Of a DNA stretch of 64,000 nt, positions 18,054 to 27,833 are shown piece after piece. The translations under genes and the position numbers were made by a program. Source of the DNA: Aerococcus christensenii (GTDB taxonomy: Bacteria > Bacillota > Bacilli > Lactobacillales > Aerococcaceae); contig NZ_CP014159.1 of assembly GCF_001543105.1 (NCBI RefSeq), positions 806,001 to 870,000 of the forward strand, written 5' to 3'. The first letter of the stretch is position 1, and each line of letters opens with the position of its first letter. A model generated the notes under the pieces. That model saw only the letters and a list, made by a program, of their open reading frames with translations, did not search any database and had not been told where the DNA came from.

Positions 18054-18070
18054 CGTCAAAAAAAGTCAAC
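18054..18070 (+). promoter_or_regulatory. CtsR-type heptad repeat operator
   Basis: The sequence CGTCAAAAAAAGTCAAC is close to the CtsR box (two GTCAAA-type heptads separated by three bases). It has mismatches at the first and last positions. It stands 8 bases upstream of the groESL -35 box. Confidence 0.65.
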
Positions 18071-18077
18071 ATATAAC

Positions 18078-18106
18078 TTGCAATATTTATTTAATTGAGA
18101 TACTAT
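18078..18106 (+). promoter_or_regulatory. groESL promoter
   Basis: TTGCAA at 18078-18083 and TACTAT at 18101-18106 are separated by 17 bases. The CIRCE operator begins 13 bases downstream. Confidence 0.75.
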
Positions 18107-18118
18107 AAGAAATGTAGG

Positions 18119-18145
18119 TTAGCACTTGAAATGATAGAGTGCTAA
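18119..18145 (+). promoter_or_regulatory. CIRCE element (HrcA operator)
   Basis: TTAGCACTT, nine spacer bases, then GAGTGCTAA: one mismatch to the 9-9-9 CIRCE consensus. It places groESL under HrcA. Confidence 0.95.
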
Positions 18146-18175
18146 TTAAAGAATAAATGTAATGGAGGGGTACGA

Positions 18176-18445
18176 ATGTTAAAACCATTAAATGAACGTG
18201 TCATTATCCAAGTGAAGGAAGAAGAAGAGAAAACGGCTTCAGGAATTGTTCTCCCATCAACAGCTAAAGAAAAACCTCAGATTGGAGAAGTAGTTGCAGT
18301 TAGTGAAGCTACTGAAGACTATACGCCACAAGTTAAAGTGGGCGATCACGTTATTTTTGAAAAATATGCGACGAGTGAAGTGAAGTATGAGGGTCAAAAA
18401 TATCTCATCGTTAAAGAAAAAGATTTAACAGCGATTGTAGAATAA
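18176..18445 (+). CDS. groES: Co-chaperonin GroES
   Basis: An 89-residue Gro[15 protein letters not shown], the mobile loop around [16 protein letters not shown] and [16 protein letters not shown] are characteristic. It caps the GroEL ring. Start ATG follows GGAGGGG. CIRCE and a CtsR-like box lie upstream and groEL follows 50 bases downstream. Confidence 0.97.
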   Translation: MLKPLNERVIIQVKEEEEKTASGIVLPSTAKEKPQIGEVVAVSEATEDYTPQVKVGDHVIFEKYATSEVKYEGQKYLIVKEKDLTAIVE

Positions 18446-18477
18446 TAGATCTTAGAAAATTTCAGTTATTTCATTGA

Positions 18478-20121
<1,644 letters not shown>

Positions 20122-20132
20122 TAAATAACTCT

Positions 20133-20166
20133 AAAAAATCTCTCTCTTAATGAGGGAGATTTTTTA
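20133..20166 (+). terminator. groESL terminator
   Basis: AAAAAATCTC.CTC pairs with GAG.GAGATTTTTT. Confidence 0.9.
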
Positions 20167-20182
20167 TCAAATTTGGCAGAGA

Positions 20183-20220
20183 AAAAACCTCCCCAGTCAT
20201 CCTGGAGAGGTTTTCTTTTT
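20183..20220. terminator. Terminator for purA (possibly bidirectional)
   Basis: AAAACCTC.CC pairs with GG.GAGGTTTT, with T-rich flanks. It lies downstream of purA on the minus strand and downstream of groEL on the plus strand. Confidence 0.8.
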
Positions 20221-20263
20221 ATTGGAAATCTCTAATATTAGGTGAACCCATTGAAAGAATGAA

Positions 20264-21550
20264 TTACCAAATGTGATCTAAAATTAAAGTTTGTTCGCGA
20301 TCTGGGCCAACGGATACGGTAGCAACGGGTGCGCCAACTACTTCACAGATACGATGAACGTAAGCTTTGGCATTTTCTGGAAGATCATCGAAATGTGTGC
20401 ATCCTGTGATATCTTCTTGCCAACCTGGTAAGGATTCGTAAACAGGTGTGCATTGGTTAAGAAGACGAAGGTTAGCTGGGTAGGAGCGGCTGATTGTGCC
20501 ATCTGGAAGTTTGTAACCTACACAGATTTTAATTTCGTCTAATCCGGTTAAAACATCTAAGCAGTTTAAGGCGAGTTTGGTTACTCCGGATACGCGGCGA
20601 GCGTGAGCAACTACCACACCATCGAACCAGCCGATACGACGTGGACGACCAGTAGTTGTTCCATATTCATGACCAATTTCACGGATACGGTTTCCAATTT
20701 CGTCAAAGAGTTCAGTAGGGAATGGACCGTCACCTACGCGAGAAGTGTAAGCCTTGCATACGCCGATAACTGTATCGAGACGTGTAGGTCCAATGCCAGC
20801 GCCTGTTGCTGCGCCACCTGCGACAGGATTCGAAGAAGTAACGAATGGATAGGTTCCATGGTCGATATCTAGGAGGATACCTTGTGCTCCTTCAAATAAT
20901 AAGTTCTTGCCTTCTTCGTAAGCGTCATTTAGCAATAAGGAAGTATCTGTTACATAAGCTTTTAATTGTTGACCATAAGCAGTGTATTCTTCTAACATAC
21001 TTTCGTAATCAAGAGGTTCTACACCGTAGAATTTGGTGAGCAATTCGTTTTTAACGTCTAAGTGAGCTTTGAGTTGTTCACGGAAGGTTTCAGGGTCGAT
21101 TAAATCTCCCATACGAATACCGATTCGTGCGTATTTATCGACGTAAGCTGGCCCAATTCCTTTTTGGGTGGTTCCGATTTTATTATCCCCTTTACGTTCT
21201 TCGTCTAAACGATCAATTAAACGGTGGTAAGGCATAATCACTTGTGTTCTTTCTGAAATACGTAGATTATCTGTGGAAATACCTGCTTTATGAAGATAAT
21301 CTAATTCTTCGAGTAAAGATTTTGGATTTAAAACGACGCCGTTTCCGATCACACTTAATTTATCAGAGGCGAAAATTCCAGAAGGAACCAGATGTAATTT
21401 AAAGGTCTGATTATTGAACTGAACAGTATGTCCTGCATTATCCCCACCTTGATAACGTGAAATAATATTAGCGTTTTTGCTGAGGTAGTCAGTAATTTTC
21501 CCTTTACCTTCGTCCCCCCATTGTGTTCCTACAACAACAACCGATGTCAT
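20264..21550 (-). CDS. purA: Adenylosuccinate synthetase
   Basis: A 428-residue enzyme with the N-terminal GTP-binding loop [11 protein letters not shown] and later [17 protein letters not shown] and GWFDGVV. It makes adenylosuccinate from IMP, aspartate and GTP. It is transcribed away from purB, which performs the next step, and the 240 bases between them hold both promoters. Start ATG follows AAGGAG. Confidence 0.97.
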   Translation of the reverse strand: MTSVVVVGTQWGDEGKGKITDYLSKNANIISRYQGGDNAGHTVQFNNQTFKLHLVPSGIFASDKLSVIGNGVVLNPKSLLEELDYLHKAGISTDNLRISERTQVIMPYHRLIDRLDEERKGDNKIGTTQKGIGPAYVDKYARIGIRMGDLIDPETFREQLKAHLDVKNELLTKFYGVEPLDYESMLEEYTAYGQQLKAYVTDTSLLLNDAYEEGKNLLFEGAQGILLDIDHGTYPFVTSSNPVAGGAATGAGIGPTRLDTVIGVCKAYTSRVGDGPFPTELFDEIGNRIREIGHEYGTTTGRPRRIGWFDGVVVAHARRVSGVTKLALNCLDVLTGLDEIKICVGYKLPDGTISRSYPANLRLLNQCTPVYESLPGWQEDITGCTHFDDLPENAKAYVHRICEVVGAPVATVSVGPDREQTLILDHIW

Positions 21551-21627
21551 AATTTATTCTCCTTTTTTTACAGTCTACGTTAAGACGCAATACTAAAGAT
21601 TAGAATCCCACAAGGGGACCACTACAT

Positions 21628-21633
21628 TATTAT
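21628..21633 (-). promoter_or_regulatory. Possible purA -10 box
   Basis: The minus strand reads TATAAT here, about 80 bases before the purA start. The matching -35 box is weak. Confidence 0.4.
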
Positions 21634-21705
21634 ACCGCAAGTTCTTAGTACTTTACTTATTTTTTTAAGAGAAAGTAACTTTTAAGGAGAAAGATAAGGA
21701 AAAAC

Positions 21706-21734
21706 TTGAATAAAAAATAAAATTAGCATACATT
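21706..21734 (+). promoter_or_regulatory. Possible purB promoter
   Basis: TTGAAT at 21706-21711 and TACATT at 21729-21734 are separated by 17 bases. No purine operator was recognised. Confidence 0.5.
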
Positions 21735-21790
21735 TATAAAGAAGATCTGAGTGAAAACTTAGATAAAATATGGTTAATGGAGGATGAGAG

Positions 21791-23086
21791 ATGATAAGTC
21801 GTTACACCCGACCAGAAATGGCGGCTTTGTGGTCAGATCAAAATAAATATCAAAGTTGGCTAGAAGTAGAAATTTTAGCGGTTGAAGCTTGGGCAGAATT
21901 AGGGGAAATTCCGAAAGAAGACGCACAAGCTGTACGGGATCATGCAAAATTTGACGTTCATCGTATCCTAGAGATTGAAAAAGAGACGAAACATGATGTT
22001 GTAGCTTTTACCCGGTGTTTGTCTGAATCAATGGGAGAAGAAAAGAAGTGGGTGCATTACGGGTTAACCTCTACAGATGTTGTAGATACGGCATACGGTT
22101 ATCAATTAAAACAGGTCAATGACGTGTTACGTCAAGACCTTGACCGTTTTTTGGATATTTTGAAAGAGGGCGCTTTGAAATATAAAACCACTCTCTGTAT
22201 GGGAAGAACACATGGGGTACATGCAGAACCTACGACGTTTGGTTTAAAATTTGCACGTTGGTATAGTGAATTTAAACGTCATCGCGAACGCTTTGAACAC
22301 GCTGCTAAGGGGGTAGAAGCGGGTAAAATTTCTGGGGCAGTTGGCACTTTTGCAAATGTTCCTACTCAGGTAGAAGCTTATGTATGCCAACATTTAGGGA
22401 TTCGCCCACAAGAAATTTCAACCCAAGTTTTACCGAGAGATTTGCATGCTGAATATATTGCTACGATGGCGCTTATTGCCACAGGTATTGAAAATATTGC
22501 GACTGAAATTCGTCACTTGCAAAAGTCAGAAGTCAGAGAAGCTGAAGAATACTTTGCAAGTGGTCAAAAAGGCTCCAGTGCGATGCCTCATAAACGCAAT
22601 CCTATCGGTAGTGAAAATGTTACCGGCCTTGCACGGGTTATTCGGGGTCATATGATCACTGCTTATGAAGATGTTTCCCTCTGGCATGAGCGTGATATTT
22701 CGCATTCCTCTGCTGAACGAATCATTCTGCCAGATACAACGATTTTATTGAACTATATCTTAAATCGATTTGGCCGTATTTTGAAGAATTTAACAGTCTT
22801 CCCAGAGAATATGACTCGTAATATGCATGCTACGCATGATTTAATTTTTAGTCAGCGCGTATTACTGAAATTGATTGACTCAGGAATGTCCAGGGAAGCA
22901 GCATACGATTTGGTTCAACCGTTAACCGCTCAATCTTGGAATGAATCTTCCTCTTTCAAAGAGTTAGTAGAGAATTGTCCAGCGATTACAGAACAACTCT
23001 CTAAAGAAGAGTTAGAAGACGCCTTCGACCCTATGTATCATTTACGTCGAATTGATGAAATTTATCATCGTGTAGGTTTAGATTAA
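21791..23086 (+). CDS. purB: Adenylosuccinate lyase
   Basis: A 431-residue fumarase/aspartase-superfamily lyase. The signature [11 protein letters not shown] carries the flexible loop serine, and TSTDVVDTA and [10 protein letters not shown] are also present. It acts twice in purine synthesis, releasing fumarate from SAICAR and adenylosuccinate. Start ATG follows TGGAGGATGAG. It stands alone and ends at a clear terminator. Confidence 0.97.
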   Translation: MISRYTRPEMAALWSDQNKYQSWLEVEILAVEAWAELGEIPKEDAQAVRDHAKFDVHRILEIEKETKHDVVAFTRCLSESMGEEKKWVHYGLTSTDVVDTAYGYQLKQVNDVLRQDLDRFLDILKEGALKYKTTLCMGRTHGVHAEPTTFGLKFARWYSEFKRHRERFEHAAKGVEAGKISGAVGTFANVPTQVEAYVCQHLGIRPQEISTQVLPRDLHAEYIATMALIATGIENIATEIRHLQKSEVREAEEYFASGQKGSSAMPHKRNPIGSENVTGLARVIRGHMITAYEDVSLWHERDISHSSAERIILPDTTILLNYILNRFGRILKNLTVFPENMTRNMHATHDLIFSQRVLLKLIDSGMSREAAYDLVQPLTAQSWNESSSFKELVENCPAITEQLSKEELEDAFDPMYHLRRIDEIYHRVGLD

Positions 23087-23099
23087 TTGGGCTAGAACG

Positions 23100-23138
23100 A
23101 CTCCTCTTTTACTGAAGATAGTAAAAGGGGAGTTTTTA
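23100..23138 (+). terminator. purB terminator
   Basis: ACTCCTCTTTTACT pairs with AGTAAAAGGGGAGT, followed by TTTT. Confidence 0.9.
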
Positions 23139-23204
23139 GATTTTTTGAAGGAAAAGAGGCCAGGAAATCTTTTAAAAGAGAGAGTGAAGTCATTATTTAA
23201 TATT

Positions 23205-23262
23205 TTGTTACCGGGGATAACAAAGAACTAAAAAAGTTTACATAAAGCACTTTTTTAGTTTA
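23205..23262. repeat. Two inverted repeats upstream of the resolvase gene
   Basis: TTGTTA (23205-23210) faces TAACAA (23218-23223). Just after it, AACTAAAAAAGT faces ACTTTTTTAGTT around an 11-base centre (about 23228-23262). Such sites upstream of a serine recombinase gene could be a recombination site or operator. The second could also act as a weak terminator. The role is inferred. Confidence 0.45.
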
Positions 23263-23349
23263 TGCTTACTACGAAGTTAGTAATTTTTATAGTTAAACTA
23301 ATGTTGTCTTCTTTGAATTACCATTTATATTCATGTAGGAGGAAACATT

Positions 23350-23757
23350 ATGCGTTATGGATATGTTCGTGTGTCAACGAAAGAGCAGTGTATTGATAGA
23401 CAAACTTGTTGCTTTAAAAATGCTGGAGTAGAAGCAAAGAATATTTATGCGGATAAGGCGTCAGGTAAGGATTTTCATAGGGAAAGTTATGTAAAGCTTA
23501 TGCGCAGGCTTAAAAGTGAGGATGAGCTGTTTGTGAAGTCGGCTGAGGAAATTCGAATTGCCAGACAAAAAGGTGTAGTGTTTGGTAGGACAAAGATTGA
23601 TATGCCTGATAATTTTTATGCTGTGGCGATTAAGTGGCAGCGTGGACAGGTAAACTTGCGTGAGGGGGCAGAAATGCTTTCTGTTTCGCATAGTACGTTT
23701 GCTAAGTGGCTACATGCAAGAAGAATCCAAAAATTTGTAAATAAATCTAGGGGTTAA
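23350..23757 (+). pseudogene. Serine resolvase/invertase with internal deletion
   Basis: A 135-residue open frame. The N-terminus MRYGYVRVSTKEQ carries the catalytic serine at about residue 9, and the C-terminus has a helix-turn-helix (GAEMLSVSHSTFAKWL) as in Tn3-type resolvases. Family members are about 185-200 residues. Here ELFVKS jumps straight to AEEIRIARQKGVVFGR. The missing 50 to 60 residues include the DRLGR active-site arginines and the long dimer helix. The frame is kept, so a protein may be made, but it should be catalytically dead. It may still bind DNA. AGGAGG precedes the ATG. Confidence 0.8.
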
Positions 23758-23933
23758 TATACGCTTCTATTTTTCTATTTTGGCAAGATAATCCCTCTAG
23801 TGCTCAATTTTTCTAAGATCTATTTTGGAACAAAAGGACTTTATATACAATATAACGTGTATATTAAACCCTACCTTATAAGACATCATAACCTTCTATA
23901 TACTCTAAATTTAATAGTAGAGGAGCAGCTTTT

Positions 23934-24368
23934 ATGACTCGAAAAGAAAAAATTGCTGGTCAGACCGGCTATAAGATAGATATAATCACGTATAAAGTGA
24001 ATAAATCTACGGGGCTTACAACAGATGTTGATAGCAGAAAAGAAGAAAAGGTTGATCCAACAGATCGTGTAATAAGAGTGGGCAATAAGCAAGTGACGCA
24101 TGAGGGAAAAAAGACTATTACTACAACGTATGATGTTGATAAAGATACGGGTAAGTTAACTAATCCGAAAAAGCATACGTCTGTGCCGATAGGTATTTTG
24201 ACACCGTCTAAGCATTCTCCAAAGACAGTGACTTTCAAGAATGGTGATAGTAAGATTGGAAGTGTGAAGGTTGAAGCGGGTAAGGCAATTGCAACTGATG
24301 GCTTAATTGACCAGTCTATGCCGAATAATCCGTCGAAAGAAGAATTAATTAGAGCTATAAAATCGTAG
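23934..24368 (+). pseudogene. G5/E-repeat-like fragment of a surface protein
   Basis: A 144-residue frame rich in lysine, threonine and aspartate. Two stretches of the type YKVNKSTGLTT...DRVIRVGNKQ and TTYDVDKDTGKL resemble the G5-type beta domains of staphylococcal and streptococcal surface proteins. It then ends in a segment resembling a peptidoglycan-adhesin linker (KTVTFKNGDSKIG). It has no signal peptide and no anchor. AGAGGAGC stands before the ATG, but this is more likely a piece of a larger adhesin gene than a native cytoplasmic protein. A terminator follows. Confidence 0.55.
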
Positions 24369-24378
24369 TTAATCACTT

Positions 24379-24416
24379 AAAGATGACCTTGGTTTGAAAA
24401 CTGGGTCATCTTTTTT
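24379..24416 (+). terminator. Terminator after the G5-like fragment
   Basis: AAGATGACC pairs with GGGTCATCTT, followed by a T run. Confidence 0.88.
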
Positions 24417-24558
24417 ATAGGGTGAAGTAGATGATAGGGGACAGGTGTGCTGGAAAATGGCAGAAATTTTTTTATCAGATAAGGTTTGTATGAGTGTTAC
24501 AATTGAGCTTATTTTATACTGCTGGTAATGAGTGTTGAGAAAGGGGGACGCATGAGAA

Positions 24559-24587
24559 TTGACAGCGTGGATTGAAAGGACTACAAT
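24559..24587 (+). promoter_or_regulatory. Promoter of the TetR pseudogene
   Basis: A near-consensus promoter: TTGACA at 24559-24564, 17 bases, TACAAT at 24582-24587. Confidence 0.8.
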
Positions 24588-24593
24588 CTAAAA

Positions 24594-24606
24594 TGAACAA
24601 TGTTCA
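24594..24606. promoter_or_regulatory. Perfect palindrome, probable TetR operator
   Basis: TGAACA-A-TGTTCA is a perfect inverted repeat that begins 7 bases after the -10 box, across the expected transcription start. This is the usual place for an autorepressor of the TetR family, whose gene begins 23 bases later. Confidence 0.65.
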
Positions 24607-24628
24607 ACATGAGAATGGAGGGGATGAC

Positions 24629-25163
24629 GTGAAGAAATTAGCGACTTCGAGTGAAAATATTCTGAAAATGTGTAGACAAATTGTTCCTGAGAAAGGACTA
24701 CTAGCAGTTAATATGAGAACAGTGGCTAAGCGATGTGACGTTGCATTAGGTTCAATTTATTACCATTTTCCTTCGAAAGAAGAGTTAATCATTGCAACAA
24801 TTGAGAGCGTCTGGGAGGATATCTTTAGATGGTGTGAGCAAGAATCAAAGGAAGGGGAGTTCTCTGTATGTATTGAGAGTTGTTTTGAACGCATTAAGCA
24901 GGGAATTCAGCGCTATCCTCATTTTTTTACCATCCCTTCCCTCAGCTTGTCATCGAAAGAGAAACAGAAGGGACACACGGACAATGCAGCGGTATTTTTC
25001 GTTGACTAGACAAAGGCTGTTGAAGGCGTTAAGAGCAGATAAGCATGTAAGAGTAGGGACATTTAGTGAGAAATTTTCTGAAGAGGACTTTATTGAATTT
25101 ATTTTAATAAGCCTTCTCTCTCTTGGTACAAAGAAAGAGTGTTCTCTATTTCTATTATTATAA
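24629..25163 (+). pseudogene. TetR-family regulator, frameshifted
   Basis: Starting at GTG 24629 (GGAGGGG just upstream), the frame encodes a TetR helix-turn-helix (MRTVAKRCDVALGSIYYHF, then SKEEL) and the first part of the ligand domain. It stops at 25007-25009 after AAVFFVD. In another frame, from about 24985, the coding resumes as MQRYFSLTRQRLLKALRA and runs to SLLSLGTK at about 25163, matching the rest of a 180-residue TetR protein. One small indel near 24980-25000 explains this. An N-terminal DNA-binding fragment could still be made. Confidence 0.75.
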
Positions 25164-25191
25164 AAGTTCAAAGAAAGAAGGGAAAATAGCA

Positions 25192-25857
25192 ATGCAAGCC
25201 ATTTTTGAGACAGTGTTTGATGTGTGTTATTTGTCAATGGTGATTTTTTTAGGCATTAAGATGATCAAAAAGAGTAAAAGCAATAGACAGTTCTTTTTAT
25301 ATGGAGTGATGGCAGTTGTGCTTGGTATAGGGGATGCTTTTCATCTTCTCCCAAGAGCGGTTGCTCTTAATACTACGGGATTAGCGTATTATTCTTCAGC
25401 GTTGGGAATAGGGAAGTGTGTGACATCAGTGACGATGACCCTCTTTTATTTATTGTTTTATTATGTCTGGCGTGAACGTTATCAGATGAGGGGAAGACAT
25501 GTACTTACAGGGATGGTGTGGGGGATTTCTCTAATAAGAATACTATTAGTTGTATTGCCTCAAAATGAATGGCTAAGTGCCCATCCACCTCTAGTATGGG
25601 GGATTTACAGAAATATTCCCTTTGTTTTGTTAGGGGGGTGCATAATGACTTTATTCTATAAATCTGTTAAAGCCAATAAGGATGACCATTTTAAATGGAT
25701 TTGGCTGACCATATTGCTTAGTTTTATTTTTTATCTGCCGGTGGTGCTTTTTTCAGAGCAGTTACCTCCTATAGGGGCTTTAATGATCCCCAAGACGTGC
25801 GCATATGTATGGGCAGTGTGGATTGGCTATAAAACCATGAACAAGGAGTTAGATTAA
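25192..25857 (+). CDS. Polytopic membrane protein of unknown function
   Basis: About 221 residues with six or seven hydrophobic segments spaced through the whole length (for example FETVFDVCYLSMVIFLGI, VLTGMVWGISLIRILLVV, WLTILLSFIFYLPVVLF). The ATG at 25192 is chosen because GAAGGGAAAATAGC precedes it and the upstream extension overlaps the TetR remnant. It follows that regulator and precedes a second, broken membrane-protein gene, so the three were probably one regulated unit. I do not recognise the family with certainty. Confidence 0.65.
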   Translation: MQAIFETVFDVCYLSMVIFLGIKMIKKSKSNRQFFLYGVMAVVLGIGDAFHLLPRAVALNTTGLAYYSSALGIGKCVTSVTMTLFYLLFYYVWRERYQMRGRHVLTGMVWGISLIRILLVVLPQNEWLSAHPPLVWGIYRNIPFVLLGGCIMTLFYKSVKANKDDHFKWIWLTILLSFIFYLPVVLFSEQLPPIGALMIPKTCAYVWAVWIGYKTMNKELD

Positions 25858-26242
25858 ATGAAAAAATATTTAAATTGAGTAGTAAGAGATGCCATAGCGG
25901 CGATGATTTCTGGCGCTTTTTATCAAGAATTGACGGAATGGTTTTATAAGACCAACCAGTTTGAAAAAGGGACATTCGTATCTTTTTATTTGAGGGTCGA
26001 TAGTATTCCTTCTTGTTGCTTTATGTGATGTCAATACTGATTGGGAGCAGAAAAGGATTTTTCCTATCTTTATCAAACTCTATAACATGGGTTTATCCCT
26101 TCTTTCTGTCACTATGTTAGTACGTGGAGTGGTACAGGCATTAGGGGTTGAAATCTTAAAAGAAGTCCATTCAACGCTATCTGATGTTGCAGGGATAGGA
26201 CATATATATATAGAAGGAATCGGAATTGTGTGCTTTTACTAG
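25858..26242 (+). pseudogene. Broken gene for a second membrane protein
   Basis: Directly after the preceding stop, an ATG opens MKKYLN, then TGA stands where a tryptophan codon TGG would fit. The frame continues as VVRDAIAAMISGAFYQELTE to about 26010, then shifts near YLRVDSI. The next frame continues as VFLLVALCDVNTDWEQKRIF and LSLLSVTMLVRGVVQALG to TAG at about 26242. Two lesions in one gene show genuine decay. About 128 codons are recoverable. The product is unknown. Confidence 0.7.
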
Positions 26243-26533
26243 TACTTAGAAAAAGCACACATGAAGATGTATAAAATAAAAAAGCAAATGTTTAGCCTTC
26301 TTTCCCTCAGTTTATGGTTTTTAATCGAATGATTAGGGATAAAAACTGTTTTTTCTTTGTAAAACGATGTGGTTATAAGAACTTTTTGATTACTTGATAG
26401 GGGAAGCGTGACAATCATCTGTAAAGAAATAGTTTTGTTTCAAAGAAGAGAGTGGGATGCTTAAGCACAAGGAAGACTTGTCAAAATTGCTAATTTATTT
26501 AAAATAATCTGGCAATTCTATCTTAAGTTGTGC
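26243..26533. other. Intergenic stretch without recognised features
   Basis: AT-rich DNA between the broken membrane-protein gene and the amidohydrolase promoter. No gene, RNA or convincing hairpin was recognised. It may be further decayed remnant of the preceding unit. Confidence 0.4.
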
Positions 26534-26564
26534 TAAAATAGCTCTAACTAACACAAAGTGTTAG
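26534..26564 (+). promoter_or_regulatory. -10 box and perfect palindrome ahead of the amidohydrolase gene
   Basis: An extended -10 element (TGTGCTAAAAT, with TAAAAT at 26534-26539) is followed by CTAACAC-AAA-GTGTTAG at 26548-26564, a perfect 7-base inverted repeat over the likely transcript start. It looks like a repressor operator. No cognate regulator gene is adjacent. Confidence 0.55.
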
Positions 26565-26610
26565 CTGTTGAATGAAACGTAGAAATAAAAGGAATAAAGG
26601 AGAGAGAAGC

Positions 26611-27795
26611 ATGACAACATTGTATCAACGAGCTAATATTTTTAATGGAAAAGAAGAAGCACTCATTACAGACGGGTGGTTTGTCGTAGATAACACCAGT
26701 GGGCGAATTACAGCGATGGGAAGTGGCAAAGCCCCTCAAGCGGATGTTGTCGTGGACTTAAAGGGCAAGTATGTGATGCCAGGATTGATTAATGCCCACA
26801 CGCATATGACGATGGATCCTGATGCTTTGGATTCAGGCTTAGCTGTCAATGAAATAGAAGCCAGTGTGTTAGCACTCAAAAATCTTCATACCTGCTTAAA
26901 ATCTGGTGTGACTTATATTCGTGAATGTGGTGCCACTTATGATATTGATATTACGATGGCGCGATTGGAACGTGAAGGGAAAATCAGCCAAGTACCAGAG
27001 ATTATGCCGTCAGGACGGGCTTACTCTATGACAGGTGGACATGGCGATATGCCCAACTTTTCTTGCTTAGTAGATTCTCCAGACGAAATGAGACATGCTA
27101 TTCGGCAAGGCATGAAGAACGGCGCACAAACCATTAAGTTGATGGCGACAGGTGGGGTGATGACAGAAGACGATCATATGTTTCAACCTCAGTTATCAAT
27201 AGAAGAGATGCGGGTAGCAGTTGCAGAAGCTCATCATAAGGGACGGACAGTATCTGCACACGCGGAAGGTCCTCAAGGAATCAAAAATGCAATTGCAGCA
27301 GGAGTAGATGGGGTTGAACATTGCTTCTATTGTGATGATGAAGATATTGAAAAGATGATTGAACAAGGCACACATGTCAATCCAACTGTTGTGGCAGACT
27401 GGATTATTGCCACGAAAGGGAAAGCCACTTTACCTACTTTTCAAGTTGTGAAAGCAGCCAATGCTTTAGACGATTTATTAGCTAATTTGAAAAAAGCTTG
27501 GGACGCAGGCGTTAAGATGGGCTTAGGAACGGATGCAGGCACACCTTTTAATGGGTTTGAGATGACGCCAGTAGAATTGGAATTGATGGTAGAATTACTT
27601 GATCGGACGCCCTACCAAGCTTTGATGACATCTTATGCCTCAGCTGAATTTATGCGTATTGATAAAGACTATGGCTCATTAGAAACAGGGAAATATGCGG
27701 ACTTTTTAGTCTTAAAACATAATCCTTTAGTTGATATTAAGGCTGTTCAAGAAATAGATAAAGCCGTTTATAAAAAAGGGGTTCGCCAATTTTAA
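26611..27795 (+). CDS. Metal-dependent amidohydrolase (imidazolonepropionase/dipeptidase-like)
   Basis: About 394 residues, an amidohydrolase-superfamily TIM barrel with an N-terminal beta sandwich. The metal ligands are visible: HTHM after GLINA, a probable carboxylated lysine in IKLMATGG, histidines in SAHAEG and GVEHC, and aspartate in LGTDAG. The ATG at 26611 follows AAAGGAGAGAG. It forms a pair with the following membrane-protein gene, so I infer that the latter brings in or exports the substrate or product. The substrate (a dipeptide, lactam or other amide) cannot be deduced. Confidence 0.85.
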   Translation: MTTLYQRANIFNGKEEALITDGWFVVDNTSGRITAMGSGKAPQADVVVDLKGKYVMPGLINAHTHMTMDPDALDSGLAVNEIEASVLALKNLHTCLKSGVTYIRECGATYDIDITMARLEREGKISQVPEIMPSGRAYSMTGGHGDMPNFSCLVDSPDEMRHAIRQGMKNGAQTIKLMATGGVMTEDDHMFQPQLSIEEMRVAVAEAHHKGRTVSAHAEGPQGIKNAIAAGVDGVEHCFYCDDEDIEKMIEQGTHVNPTVVADWIIATKGKATLPTFQVVKAANALDDLLANLKKAWDAGVKMGLGTDAGTPFNGFEMTPVELELMVELLDRTPYQALMTSYASAEFMRIDKDYGSLETGKYADFLVLKHNPLVDIKAVQEIDKAVYKKGVRQF

Positions 27796-27833
27796 AGGCG
27801 AAGAGAAGGCTAGTTTAAGAGGGAAGTGATGTT

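Noticed and set aside
24970..25010. Programmed frameshift in the TetR gene
   Set aside because: No slippery heptamer with a following structure was seen, and the neighbouring gene is also broken.
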